Source: an uncultured Bacillota bacterium (GTDB taxonomy: Bacteria; Bacillota_I; Bacilli_A; RF39; UBA660). From it: DNA of 34,795 nt. Both the position numbers and the translations under genes were made by a program. The first letter of the stretch is position 1; each line of letters starts with the position of its first letter. The notes beneath the pieces were generated by a model that saw only the letters and a list, made by a program, of their open reading frames with translations, ran no database searches and had not been told where the DNA came from. Positions 8,770-16,390 of this stretch are shown here, one piece after another. The stretch lies in assembly GCA_947165195.1 (NCBI GenBank), contig CAMUZJ010000003.1:1-34795 (forward strand). Direction: 5' to 3'.

Positions 8770-8798
8770 AATATACCACAATTTGATATAAAATACAA
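8770..8798 (-). promoter_or_regulatory. Promoter of the T-box/exchanger/ileS operon
   Basis: On the minus strand TTGTAT and TATATT are 17 bases apart, placing the start near 8762, the 5' edge of the T-box. It is back to back with the plus-strand promoter at 8809-8836. Confidence 0.5.
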
Positions 8799-8808
8799 CA
8801 ATTATATT

Positions 8809-8836
8809 TTGAAAATATTTTATTCTGTGTTAGAAT
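8809..8836 (+). promoter_or_regulatory. Promoter of the small membrane protein gene
   Basis: TTGAAA and TAGAAT are 16 bases apart, about 30 bases ahead of the GTG start at 8868. Confidence 0.6.
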
Positions 8837-8867
8837 ATAGCTCGGACTTATAAAGGAGACAACTAGA

Positions 8868-9203
8868 GTGAGTGAAAAAAATAATATTGAAAAGCAGAGA
8901 TTATGTCAAATCTCTAAATATAAACTTAGTACTGTACTGCATCTTTCTTCTGATATTGCAATGGTAGGATTTTCTACTTTTGGAGCAATAGTCGCTGCTA
9001 AAAACTTTACAAAAGCTATAACAGAAGACAATTTTAATATCACGGGAATAGGACATGGAATATTTGCTGTTATATTTACAGCATCTACTATTTATGCTGG
9101 AGTATGTGCATATAATGAAATAAAAGATCATCAAGAAGTAATGAAGCTTTTAAAAGATAATACTGAAGAAAAGCAGCCAACTCAAAAAGTATTGAAAAGA
9201 TAA
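8868..9203 (+). CDS. Small two-helix membrane protein, unknown
   Basis: The 111-residue protein starts at a GTG with AAAGGAG ten bases upstream. A charged N-terminus is followed by two hydrophobic segments (about 29-47 and 62-84), separated by a short polar loop, and a Lys/Glu-rich C-terminal tail. This suggests a hairpin membrane protein with both ends on the same side. I do not recognise the family. It is transcribed alone, divergently from the T-box operon and convergent with sepF. The promoter, ribosome binding site and coding character support a real gene. A short A/T-rich region follows it, with no clear terminator. Confidence 0.6.
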   Translation: MSEKNNIEKQRLCQISKYKLSTVLHLSSDIAMVGFSTFGAIVAAKNFTKAITEDNFNITGIGHGIFAVIFTASTIYAGVCAYNEIKDHQEVMKLLKDNTEEKQPTQKVLKR

Positions 9204-9256
9204 TAATAATACTTGATTTTAAATAATAAAGTTTTTTTGCTAAAAAAAGACAATTT

Positions 9257-9706
9257 CTAAAAGAAATCATCTTCACTACTATTCTCATCTTTTCTTCGAT
9301 TATTAGATTTAGAATTTGACTGATTAGCTTCATCAGAAATACTTCCTTCTAATTTAACATTATTAGGAGTACATAGGAAGATTCCTCCTCCTAATTTTTG
9401 AATATCTCCATTGATTGCAAAGATTGTACCATATAAGAAGTCTACAATTCTTTTTGCAACATCAGGGGTTACTCGTTTTAAATTAACAATGACTGCTACC
9501 CTATCTTTCAAATATTTAGCAATCTGTTGGCTTTCTGAGTATGCACATGGTTCTAATAAAATCATTTTAGAACCAGCAATTCCATTTTCTACATGATATT
9601 CTTCTTTACTCGTTGTATAATATTGATCTTCTACTGACTCTTCTGGATCTGATTTATCATTATTACCTAAGAATCCTTTAAATCCTCTTAATTTATTTAT
9701 ATCCAT
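9257..9706 (-). CDS. sepF: Cell division protein SepF
   Basis: SepF binds FtsZ filaments and tethers them to the membrane during septum formation. The 149-residue protein has the expected order. A short N-terminal amphipathic peptide (about 1-14) is followed by an acidic linker. The compact SepF domain (about 45-125) carries the family strings KMILLEPCAYSES, VNLKRVTPDVAKRIVDF and FLCTPNNV, with GGDIQ-like INGDIQKLGGGIF between. The C-terminus is polar and acidic. The ATG at 9706 has GGAGGAATT ahead of it and the gene has its own promoter at 9753-9781. In many Bacillota sepF sits in an ylm/divIVA cluster; here it is alone downstream of a HerA-like ATPase, so the context differs from the usual one. 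Confidence 0.95.
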   Translation of the reverse strand: MDINKLRGFKGFLGNNDKSDPEESVEDQYYTTSKEEYHVENGIAGSKMILLEPCAYSESQQIAKYLKDRVAVIVNLKRVTPDVAKRIVDFLYGTIFAINGDIQKLGGGIFLCTPNNVKLEGSISDEANQSNSKSNNRRKDENSSEDDFF

Positions 9707-9752
9707 AAAATTCCTCCATCATTTATTTAAATTATTCTATCTTATTTACTAT

Positions 9753-9781
9753 ATTTTATCATAACTTTATGTAATGGTAAA
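9753..9781 (-). promoter_or_regulatory. sepF promoter
   Basis: On the minus strand TTTACC lies 17 bases before TAAAAT, with TGA directly ahead of the hexamer (extended -10). It sits between the HerA-like gene's stop and sepF. Confidence 0.55.
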
Positions 9782-9803
9782 TAAAAATATATCCATTATC
9801 TTT

Positions 9804-11843
9804 CTATTCACCTATATTAGATTGGGGAATAGGTTGCATAATTGGTTCTTGATTCGTATTTGCATAGTTAGGTGCAGAAGGTGGTTTAACGGTTGCAGTA
9901 GCTAAATTCATCCCTGGTAAATAACCACCCTGTTGCAAGGAATTATTTCCCATATGGGACATTGGAACTACTTCTGGCATTGGAGTAATATTGGTCATTA
10001 CTCCAGGACCTCTTTGTGATGCATCAGCATCTAGTAACTGATTTGCTCTTTGTACAGGTACTTCTTGTTTTATTTCTTGATACCATACACTCTTTAGATC
10101 TACATTATTCGATAATGGTGTTGGATTTGGTATATCAATATACATAGGAATTGGTACTTTAAAAGCACTACCAAAAGCAATGCAATTTCCCGGTTTTAAA
10201 TTCTTTAATTGAGAGACTATCTCAGAGGAAATACTAGGTACCATTTCACCAATATAGGCTAGATCTTTCGGATGAAGTGTCCTTAATATAATGAAATTCA
10301 TACATTGAGATACACAAGTATCAGAAAGTTCACTAGGCCTTTGGGTAATTAGTGCTAAAAACATTCCATATTTTCTTCCCTCTTTAGAAATTCTTTCAAA
10401 TATATTGTAGCCTAAAATTTCTATATCGGAGTCATGTTGAACATATCGATGAGCTTCTTCAATTACTATATGAAAAGCTCTGCTTCCCCTTGGCCTCAAA
10501 GTAGAAGTCTTTAAGAATAACATTCTAGAGATAATTTTCGTAAACACTTTGGCTAATCTATCATCTACATAATTAATATTAAAGTTTACAATTTGACACT
10601 TATTACCTGTTGATCTATCCGTTAATAATTGTTCTATATACTCATCTCTTGTTACATAGTTAGGATAATTAAAGTATTCTTTATTCTCACTAGTACATAG
10701 AGTATGCAATCTTACACTTAATACATTGGCATAGTCAAATACTTTCTCACTTTTTAATATTCCTTCACTAATTAAAGCAAAATCCATAGCAAGCTCTAAA
10801 TCATTTAATGTATAGAATTTATTTAATTCGCTCTCTGTGATTTCAATATCTTCTTCCATAATATAGCCTCTAATAAACTCTACTACGGTTTCCATCTCTT
10901 GCATTTTACCTGTTTTATCAATATATAGGCATTGTTTTAGAGTACGTACATATCCAGGTTGTACTATTTGACTTTCTAGATTTAATTCTGGAGTATTATA
11001 TTTGGTAAGTACTGCCATTACCTGGTCTCTAATTTTTGTAGAATCGTTTCCACTAAGTAAAATATCTTGTAGGGCACGAGCTATAATATCATTTTTTCTT
11101 TTTATAATATTGGGAGAAGTTCCTGTTAGAATGGATACTAGTTTTAATGTTTTCTCTAAGATAGGTAACTGTGTTGGAGTAGTAACATCTAATAAAAGAG
11201 CTAAATCATCAACATCTAGTAACCAGATTGGTATTCTTAATACTTCTCCTTCTGGATACTCAGTATTGGTTGTATAGGTTTTATAATATACTGAGTTATT
11301 TACTTCATGCAATTTGGAAAAAGCATTGGTATATTCTCCATACGCATCAAAAAAGAAGAAATTAGAGTGCACTGGAGCTGTTGTATTGGTTGCAAATAAT
11401 TTCTGTAAAATAGATGCAACTGTACTACTTTTTCCTGATCCACTATTTCCTAGTATGGAAAAATGATTACTAAAGAACTCATTAATATCTACGTTAATCT
11501 TATAACCATCATAGACATTACTAGTACCAAAGTTTGCTGTTCCAAATTGAATTTCCGAATCTCCTAAGAATAATTTTAATTCATCCATTTTAACAATTCT
11601 AGGCTTAGATTTAAATGATGGCTTAGATGTAGCTCCTGGAGTAAATACTCCATTATTAATTTCTCCTACAATATTGACATGCATCATTGTCTGATTACAG
11701 TTAACAATTTGTCCTATTACTTTTCTATTACTTCCATCATCAAATACGACATGTAAATTGACTAAGTTAGGTTGACTATTAATATCTATGGAAAGTTTTA
11801 CTGTGACGGTATTATCGATTATTTCACTAATTTTACCTAACAC
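9804..11843 (-). CDS. HerA-like (DUF87) hexameric ATPase
   Basis: This 679-residue ATPase belongs to the HerA/FtsK-type group. An N-terminal beta-rich HAS-barrel-like region (1-60) contains GKISEIIDNTVTV. Walker A is GNSGSGKSS at 132-140. The Walker B region reads HIVIEEAHRYV with Glu462-Glu463, and a sensor segment LITQRPSELS follows. The last 80 residues are Pro/Gln/Asn-rich and probably unstructured. HerA proteins pump or translocate duplex DNA and usually work with the NurA nuclease or with defence effectors such as SIR2; none of these lies next to it. The start is a GTG (11841-11843) with GAGGTGG five bases upstream; the overlapping ATG is out of frame. TGATATACT at 11868-11876 is a good extended -10. 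A role in chromosome processing or segregation is inferred. Confidence 0.88.
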   Translation of the reverse strand: MLGKISEIIDNTVTVKLSIDINSQPNLVNLHVVFDDGSNRKVIGQIVNCNQTMMHVNIVGEINNGVFTPGATSKPSFKSKPRIVKMDELKLFLGDSEIQFGTANFGTSNVYDGYKINVDINEFFSNHFSILGNSGSGKSSTVASILQKLFATNTTAPVHSNFFFFDAYGEYTNAFSKLHEVNNSVYYKTYTTNTEYPEGEVLRIPIWLLDVDDLALLLDVTTPTQLPILEKTLKLVSILTGTSPNIIKRKNDIIARALQDILLSGNDSTKIRDQVMAVLTKYNTPELNLESQIVQPGYVRTLKQCLYIDKTGKMQEMETVVEFIRGYIMEEDIEITESELNKFYTLNDLELAMDFALISEGILKSEKVFDYANVLSVRLHTLCTSENKEYFNYPNYVTRDEYIEQLLTDRSTGNKCQIVNFNINYVDDRLAKVFTKIISRMLFLKTSTLRPRGSRAFHIVIEEAHRYVQHDSDIEILGYNIFERISKEGRKYGMFLALITQRPSELSDTCVSQCMNFIILRTLHPKDLAYIGEMVPSISSEIVSQLKNLKPGNCIAFGSAFKVPIPMYIDIPNPTPLSNNVDLKSVWYQEIKQEVPVQRANQLLDADASQRGPGVMTNITPMPEVVPMSHMGNNSLQQGGYLPGMNLATATVKPPSAPNYANTNQEPIMQPIPQSNIGE

Positions 11844-11867
11844 ATAACCACCTCTATTCTAGAAATA

Positions 11868-11876
11868 AGTATATCA
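11868..11876 (-). promoter_or_regulatory. Extended -10 promoter of the HerA-like gene
   Basis: TGATATACT on the minus strand, 24 bases before the GTG start, with no good -35. Confidence 0.5.
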
Positions 11877-11883
11877 TAGAATA

Positions 11884-11915
11884 AAAGAAAAAAGAATGAC
11901 TTTTTTAGTCATTCC
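11884..11915 (-). terminator. Terminator downstream of the lipoprotein gene
   Basis: On the minus strand GAATGAC (11908-11914) pairs with GTCATTC (11894-11900), followed by a T-rich tract. It separates the PP2C/lipoprotein unit from the HerA-like gene. Confidence 0.8.
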
Positions 11916-11999
11916 AGAATAAAATTATAGTTTAATTTTATCCTGAAGTGACTTTCCAGAAATATTTGTATAGAAAAAAAGAATCTATTTTAGACCCTT

Positions 12000-12611
12000 T
12001 TATCCTTCATATAATCCATGTATCTTTTGAATATCTACATCAGTTATATCTTCTACTACCCATTCATTATCTATTTTTGTTAGGTAGAAAGTCATTGTAT
12101 AAGTAGTAGTATTGGTTACTCCTTTTAAATTCTTGATTTTATAATCTATAAAACTAGATATATTATCAATAGTATCTACTATTCCTTCTCCAATATCATT
12201 TGCTATCCCATCATTATTACTATCTTGATTTGAATTATCCTCATTCTTTTTTTCAAATTCTTCTACATGATTTCTATAATAAATTCTAGATTCATTAATA
12301 TTAGAAGCATAATCTAATACTTCAATTTCTACTTCCACTTCTGCTTCATTTTCTACTATATTTTCATCATTTACTTTATAAGATAAATTTTTATATTGAT
12401 TAATCATTAAATCTCTGTAATCTTTCTTTTGCTCATTACTCATACTACCATCACTAGCAATTACTTTATCTAATTGATCTAATACCTCTTTATCCATGTT
12501 TTGATATTTTCCTAAAAACTCTTCTACTGCTCCTGTTGGAGTATTTAATGTAGTTCCACATCCTGTCAAAAATATTATAGTTGCTCCTAGTATTATTAAT
12601 GTTTTCTTCAT
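12000..12611 (-). CDS. Lipoprotein, NTF2/DUF4878-like size, unknown function
   Basis: The 203-residue protein has a clear lipoprotein signal peptide: MKK, a hydrophobic core, then the lipobox LTGC with Cys18. The mature protein is secreted and lipid-anchored on the outer face of the membrane. The stretch after the signal (PTGAVEEFLGKYQNMD) and the C-terminal strand pattern ending in WVVEDI resemble small NTF2-like secreted domains such as DUF4878. A low-complexity Asn/Asp/Glu insert interrupts it around 123-145. That similarity is weak. It follows a PP2C phosphatase gene, but its ribosome binding site lies inside a terminator-like hairpin (12612-12655), so its expression may be uncoupled or conditional. 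Confidence 0.75.
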   Translation of the reverse strand: MKKTLIILGATIIFLTGCGTTLNTPTGAVEEFLGKYQNMDKEVLDQLDKVIASDGSMSNEQKKDYRDLMINQYKNLSYKVNDENIVENEAEVEVEIEVLDYASNINESRIYYRNHVEEFEKKNEDNSNQDSNNDGIANDIGEGIVDTIDNISSFIDYKIKNLKGVTNTTTYTMTFYLTKIDNEWVVEDITDVDIQKIHGLYEG

Positions 12612-12613
12612 AT

Positions 12614-12650
12614 AAAAAATCCTCCCATTTATATAATGAGAGGATTATTT
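12614..12650 (-). terminator. Terminator/attenuator hairpin that contains the lipoprotein gene's Shine-Dalgarno
   Basis: On the minus strand AATCCTCTCAT pairs with ATGGGAGGATT (11 pairs, one G-U) around a short loop, then TTTTTT. The GGGAGG in the 3' arm is the only good ribosome binding site for the ATG at 12611, and the U-tract lies between it and the ATG. Confidence 0.7.
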
Positions 12651-12654
12651 TATT

Positions 12655-13467
12655 TTATACAATATTTTTTATAAAAATTACACCACTAGCATTATCTTTT
12701 CCATTCTTTGGTACATAAAATGGTTCCCTAAAATTTCTTTTTACCCTAGGTGGAACTCGTAAATTTTGTTCTACATAAACAGCTTCTTGTATAATTCGAT
12801 CTAATATTTCTTTCTTTTTATGTTTGGTAATTAACTCTTTTATTTTAGCATCCGTTAATAAATCGGTAACCCCATCTGTTAAAAGTAGTAAAATATCATA
12901 ACTGTCATTATCTAATATAGTAGTAGTACAATTACATAAATTGCTACTAAGACCAATACAAGCATTAATGATATTGCTAGTTGAGAAAAATCTTAAATCT
13001 TCTTTATTAGCAATTCCACTTTTATAATAGGTCCATACTTGGGAGTCATCTTCTGTTACTTGGGTTAATTTATTATTTTTATATATATAGCATCTCGAAT
13101 CTCCTATATTTAAGACAAGAGTTTGATTTTCTAATACTATAGAAAGTGTCAAAGTAGTCCCTAATCTATTATTTCCATATTTTTCAATTAACTGATTATT
13201 CCATTTTGAAATCATTTTTTTTAAGGAATCTTCTAATTTTTCGGTGTTATTTAAAAAATCTATTTTTATATTGGTAAACCAGTCACTGATACTTTTGATA
13301 ACAAAATTAGAAGCAACCTCTCCTAAGTCTTTTCCACCCATTCCATCGGCAAGTGCTAAAAGTTTTATATTTTTATTTTTTGGATGATTTATGGCTAATA
13401 CAGCATCTTCATTATTTTCTCTTATTAATCCAATATCACTTTTCTTTTGTAAAATAAAATCATTCAT
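12655..13467 (-). CDS. PP2C-family Ser/Thr protein phosphatase (PrpC/Stp-like)
   Basis: This cytoplasmic metal-dependent phosphatase removes phosphate from Ser/Thr. All PP2C motifs are intact: RENNED near the N-terminus, LADGMGGKDLGE, LNIGDSRCYIY, LLLTDGVTDLL and a C-terminal DNASGV. Its 270 residues fit the minimal bacterial form. The frame is open to a codon at 13503, but the -10 box lies at 13490-13495. The ATG at 13467, which gives the standard N-terminus, is therefore the real start, with GGGGT as a modest ribosome binding site. In Bacillota such enzymes usually pair with a PASTA kinase (PrkC); no kinase is in view. A second, degenerate paralogue lies at 26815-28314. Confidence 0.92.
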   Translation of the reverse strand: MNDFILQKKSDIGLIRENNEDAVLAINHPKNKNIKLLALADGMGGKDLGEVASNFVIKSISDWFTNIKIDFLNNTEKLEDSLKKMISKWNNQLIEKYGNNRLGTTLTLSIVLENQTLVLNIGDSRCYIYKNNKLTQVTEDDSQVWTYYKSGIANKEDLRFFSTSNIINACIGLSSNLCNCTTTILDNDSYDILLLLTDGVTDLLTDAKIKELITKHKKKEILDRIIQEAVYVEQNLRVPPRVKRNFREPFYVPKNGKDNASGVIFIKNIV

Positions 13468-13489
13468 ATCTTGTACCCCAATCGATGTC

Positions 13490-13498
13490 ATTATAACA
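13490..13498 (-). promoter_or_regulatory. Extended -10 promoter of the PP2C gene
   Basis: TGTTATAAT on the minus strand is a consensus extended -10, with TTGCAC 18 bases upstream. It decides the PP2C start at 13467. Confidence 0.65.
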
Positions 13499-13592
13499 TA
13501 CAATCCTATGACAGTGCAAAGATGTCGTTAGTATTTTCTTATCTTTACATATATTCTTTGCAGAATGAATTTACTTTATACTTCTTATTTTC

Positions 13593-14186
13593 TTATGGCA
13601 ACTTATAAAATTTCATAAACTCATCTATAATCTCTTCTTTATCTTTAAAAAAACGGTTACAACATATAAGTTTTTGTCTAAAACTTAAGTGATATTTTAA
13701 ATAGGAAATAGAGTTAACTTGATATTGAACCCCTTTGGCTCTTAAATAAGGACAAGTATAAAGTTTACAAGTAATACATTTTATCGTACATATTTTTTGA
13801 TTATTGTCAAAATATTTACATGGTTGATTATTAGTATTTCTAACGCAACAGCTAGAGACTATATTCTTATCTTTTTCTCTGTTACAGATGCAAATATCCT
13901 TTTTAAAGTCACATAATTTCTTATTTTGAAACTCATTATCTAAATAGAAACAAGCATAATCATATATAAGATTATATTTTTCTCTTTTCTTCCTTGTATT
14001 TAAAATGTCTAAATTTTTTAATACTTCATCAATTTCTTTATCATGCCTTTTCTTACTATTTTCAAATAACTGATTTTCATAATTTATATAAATCTTAAAT
14101 CCTAACTTAGCGTAAAACTTTAATAGCCACATTTTTTTATACAAAACATTTATATTTTCTTTTTGAATAGGAATTATTTTCTTCAT
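13593..14186 (-). CDS. Cysteine-rich protein, unknown
   Basis: I do not recognise this 197-residue protein. The N-terminal half is basic and helical. A central cluster holds ten Cys in about 54 residues, including Cys-x3-Cys-x2-Cys-x4-Cys (KICTIKCITCKLYTC), and two adjacent Cys occur later (LICCNR). This suggests a zinc or iron-sulfur site in a cytoplasmic protein, because no signal peptide or membrane helix is present. Which metal is bound is unknown. The frame opens earlier (14213), but the ATG at 14186 has AGGTGAG five bases ahead and follows TGATAAAAT, an extended -10. The gene is transcribed alone between the GH3 and PP2C genes. Confidence 0.65.
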   Translation of the reverse strand: MKKIIPIQKENINVLYKKMWLLKFYAKLGFKIYINYENQLFENSKKRHDKEIDEVLKNLDILNTRKKREKYNLIYDYACFYLDNEFQNKKLCDFKKDICICNREKDKNIVSSCCVRNTNNQPCKYFDNNQKICTIKCITCKLYTCPYLRAKGVQYQVNSISYLKYHLSFRQKLICCNRFFKDKEEIIDEFMKFYKLP

Positions 14187-14213
14187 ATTCTCACCTATTA
14201 TACATTTTATCAT

Positions 14214-14242
14214 ATAAGAAAAAGATTACCGAAATAATCTTT
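14214..14242 (-). terminator. Terminator of the rluA-type/GH3 operon
   Basis: On the minus strand AAAGATTA (14235-14242) pairs with TAATCTTT (14221-14228) around TTTCGG, followed by T residues, directly after the GH3 stop. Confidence 0.85.
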
Positions 14243-14249
14243 ATAATCT

Positions 14250-15422
14250 TTAATATAATTTGTAAGCCTTTTTCCAAGAAAGAATTCTTTGTACAGCATA
14301 ATCAATAGTATCTTCACTTATTGAACCATCTTTTACTTTTTGCAATAATTCCTTATACATATTTACAAAGTCACTGGTTATGATAAGGTCTGCTCCTGCA
14401 TTGATTGCGAGTGTTGCTGCATTTTTATTTTCTGCATAAGATGTAACAGCATCCATATCTAAATCATCGGTAATAACAATTCCTGTATAGTGTAATTTTT
14501 CTCTTAACTCTCCTGTAATTACTTTTTTACTTAGGGAGGATGGATATTCTGGATCAACCGATGTAATAATATTATGAGATACTAAAATACAAGGAACCTT
14601 CTCTTCTATTCCACTTATAAATGGAAGATAGTCATTTTCTACAAAATTTTCATAGTTTCTGTTATCAATTGCCACTCCTGTATGAGTATCTAAATTATTT
14701 CCATATCCTGGAAAATGCTTTAAGCAAGAAGATATATTTTCTTCATTTGCATAGTGAACCATATGCTTTATAAAAAGAGAGGTTTCATTTGCATTGTGTC
14801 CAAAACTTCTATTATAAATAAAATCATCTTCATTAGTAGAAATATCGGCTACTGGTGCCAAGTTTAAATTTATTCCTAAAGATAATAGAAGTTGTGCTTT
14901 TTCTCTTTCTGTTTTTTCTAATAATTCATATCCACCCTGTTCAAAATAATCTTTAGGTGATAAAAATTTACTTTCTCTAAAAGCTAAATATTTGCTAACT
15001 CTTGTAACATATCCCCCTTCTTCATCAACTGCATAGATAAGAGGATATTTACTAGTTTTTAAATGATGATTCAATCCTTGCTTTATAGATTCTTTCGTAT
15101 GATTTTGAAAGTCTTTTGCAAATAAAATAAATCCTCCGGCATGATAATTTTTAATATAAGAGTCTACTAGGTTAGAATCATAACGTACTAAAAATAACTG
15201 ACCTATTTTCTCTTCTAAGCTCATCTTTTCTATATCTTTTTTGGTTTCTTTGTAGTATTTACCAAATATATACTTTGAATAATCTTCTTCAATTTCTTTA
15301 GTGCTATTTAATTCATTTTTATTTTTATTTGCTTCATTATTTTCAGAAATTAGTAAATAAGATATTGTAATAATTAATAAAGTAATTATAATTGCTAATA
15401 TCAAAACCAACTTTTTTTTCAT
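14250..15422 (-). CDS. Glycoside hydrolase family 3, NagZ-like beta-N-acetylhexosaminidase
   Basis: The 390-residue protein begins with an uncleaved-looking signal anchor (about 4-26) and a polar linker, then a single GH3 N-terminal (beta/alpha)8 domain from about 65. Landmarks are GQLFLVRYDS, VDEEGGYVTRV (132-142), KHFPGYG (235-241) with the nearby DTH triad (245-247), and ITDDLDM (317-323). Asp319 is the probable nucleophile, and the Asp-His pair acts as general acid/base as in NagZ. It probably trims GlcNAc from muropeptides or other amino-sugar polymers at the membrane surface. It starts 3 bases after the pseudouridine synthase, in the same operon, and is followed by a terminator. Exact specificity (GlcNAc or glucose) is inferred from the DxH motif. 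Confidence 0.9.
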   Translation of the reverse strand: MKKKLVLILAIIITLLIITISYLLISENNEANKNKNELNSTKEIEEDYSKYIFGKYYKETKKDIEKMSLEEKIGQLFLVRYDSNLVDSYIKNYHAGGFILFAKDFQNHTKESIKQGLNHHLKTSKYPLIYAVDEEGGYVTRVSKYLAFRESKFLSPKDYFEQGGYELLEKTEREKAQLLLSLGINLNLAPVADISTNEDDFIYNRSFGHNANETSLFIKHMVHYANEENISSCLKHFPGYGNNLDTHTGVAIDNRNYENFVENDYLPFISGIEEKVPCILVSHNIITSVDPEYPSSLSKKVITGELREKLHYTGIVITDDLDMDAVTSYAENKNAATLAINAGADLIITSDFVNMYKELLQKVKDGSISEDTIDYAVQRILSWKKAYKLY

Positions 15423-15425
15423 AAA

Positions 15426-16277
15426 TTACCTACCCATTATTCTTTTAAATTCTTGTGGATTTGCTGTCTCAAATAATATTTCTTTCTTAATATTAGGATA
15501 ATAAATTTTTAAGCGATTTGCATGTAAATATAGTCTAGATTCTTTATCTGATTTATCTCCATACTTTTTATCTCCTACTATAGGATTTCCTAAGGTTTGA
15601 AAAGCCACTCTTATTTGATTTTTTCTACCTGTTTCTATTTCTATAGAAACTAAGGAGAAGTTTTGTGTTTCTTTTACTACTTTATAATTAGTGATTGCTT
15701 CTTTTGCATCAGCACTTTTACTAACATAAACTAAGTTTGTTTTTGTCTCACTTAATTTTTGAATCAAACGGTCACTACTTTTCTTTAATTTCCCATGAAC
15801 TACTGCTACATACTCTCTCAAACTAACAAATTCATTCCAATTTTCTTGTAGCATATTTTTTGTTTTTTCATCTTTTGCAAGTACTACAATTCCACTTGTA
15901 TCCTTATCTAATCTATGGACTATAAAAACTTTAGCTTTTTTATCTTTACTAACTAAATACTCTCTAACAATATGGTATAAAGTCTTTTCTTTTTCTTTTG
16001 TTGTAGCAATGGTTAGTAAGCCACTAGGCTTATTAACTACAATAATATGCTCATCTTCAAAAAGAATTTCAAAAGGTAGTTCTTTTTTATTTTTATTATC
16101 TGTATCAATTAAAATATTCATACCTGGAACTATCCTGTAGTTATATTGCTTTACTCGATTATTATTTACAAATATAGCTCCATGAGTTAAATATTGCTTA
16201 ATTTTTTTCTTAGGCATATCTAAATTCTCGTATAAATAAGCTAATAATTCCCCTTCTTTTTTTACAACTAATTTCAT
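15426..16277 (-). CDS. RluA/RluD-family RNA pseudouridine synthase
   Basis: This enzyme converts specific uridines in rRNA or tRNA to pseudouridine. An N-terminal S4-type RNA-binding segment (about 13-56) is followed by the catalytic domain. The signature HRLDKDTSGIVVLAK contains catalytic Asp124, and the later strings GRKNQIR and VGDKKYG are typical of RluA/RluC/RluD. Its length of 283 residues fits. The ATG at 16277 has AGGGGAG upstream and a TATAAT box at 16303-16308. It is translated just ahead of the GH3 gene. Its target site (23S rRNA or other) cannot be read from the sequence. Confidence 0.93.
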   Translation of the reverse strand: MKLVVKKEGELLAYLYENLDMPKKKIKQYLTHGAIFVNNNRVKQYNYRIVPGMNILIDTDNKNKKELPFEILFEDEHIIVVNKPSGLLTIATTKEKEKTLYHIVREYLVSKDKKAKVFIVHRLDKDTSGIVVLAKDEKTKNMLQENWNEFVSLREYVAVVHGKLKKSSDRLIQKLSETKTNLVYVSKSADAKEAITNYKVVKETQNFSLVSIEIETGRKNQIRVAFQTLGNPIVGDKKYGDKSDKESRLYLHANRLKIYYPNIKKEILFETANPQEFKRIMGR

Positions 16278-16302
16278 AAATATCTCCCCTCTAAATAAGC
16301 TT

Positions 16303-16308
16303 ATTATA
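16303..16308 (-). promoter_or_regulatory. -10 box of the pseudouridine synthase/GH3 operon
   Basis: TATAAT on the minus strand, 26 bases before the ATG, within an A/T-rich stretch; the -35 is weak. Confidence 0.4.
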
Positions 16309-16320
16309 ATATAATTTTAT

Positions 16321-16351
16321 AAAAAAGAAAAGATTAAGAATTTTCTTAATC
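16321..16351 (-). terminator. Terminator of the pgi-PAP2-HAD operon
   Basis: A perfect 9-bp stem, GATTAAGAA/TTCTTAATC (16332-16351 with a 2-base centre), is followed on the minus strand by TTTTCTTTTTT. Confidence 0.9.
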
Positions 16352-16390
16352 CATTTCGGTAGTTTTTGTTTCAGATTGATTCATTTAATT

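Noticed and set aside
8901-9333. Minus-strand frames opposite the small membrane protein
   Set aside because: The plus-strand gene has a promoter, AAAGGAG and sensible two-helix topology; the opposite frames are low-complexity Ser/Ile/Lys strings.
13504-13592. GCAAAGA/TCTTTGC inverted repeat upstream of the PP2C gene
   Set aside because: The loop is about 30 bases and there is no T run; it may be chance in A/T-rich DNA.
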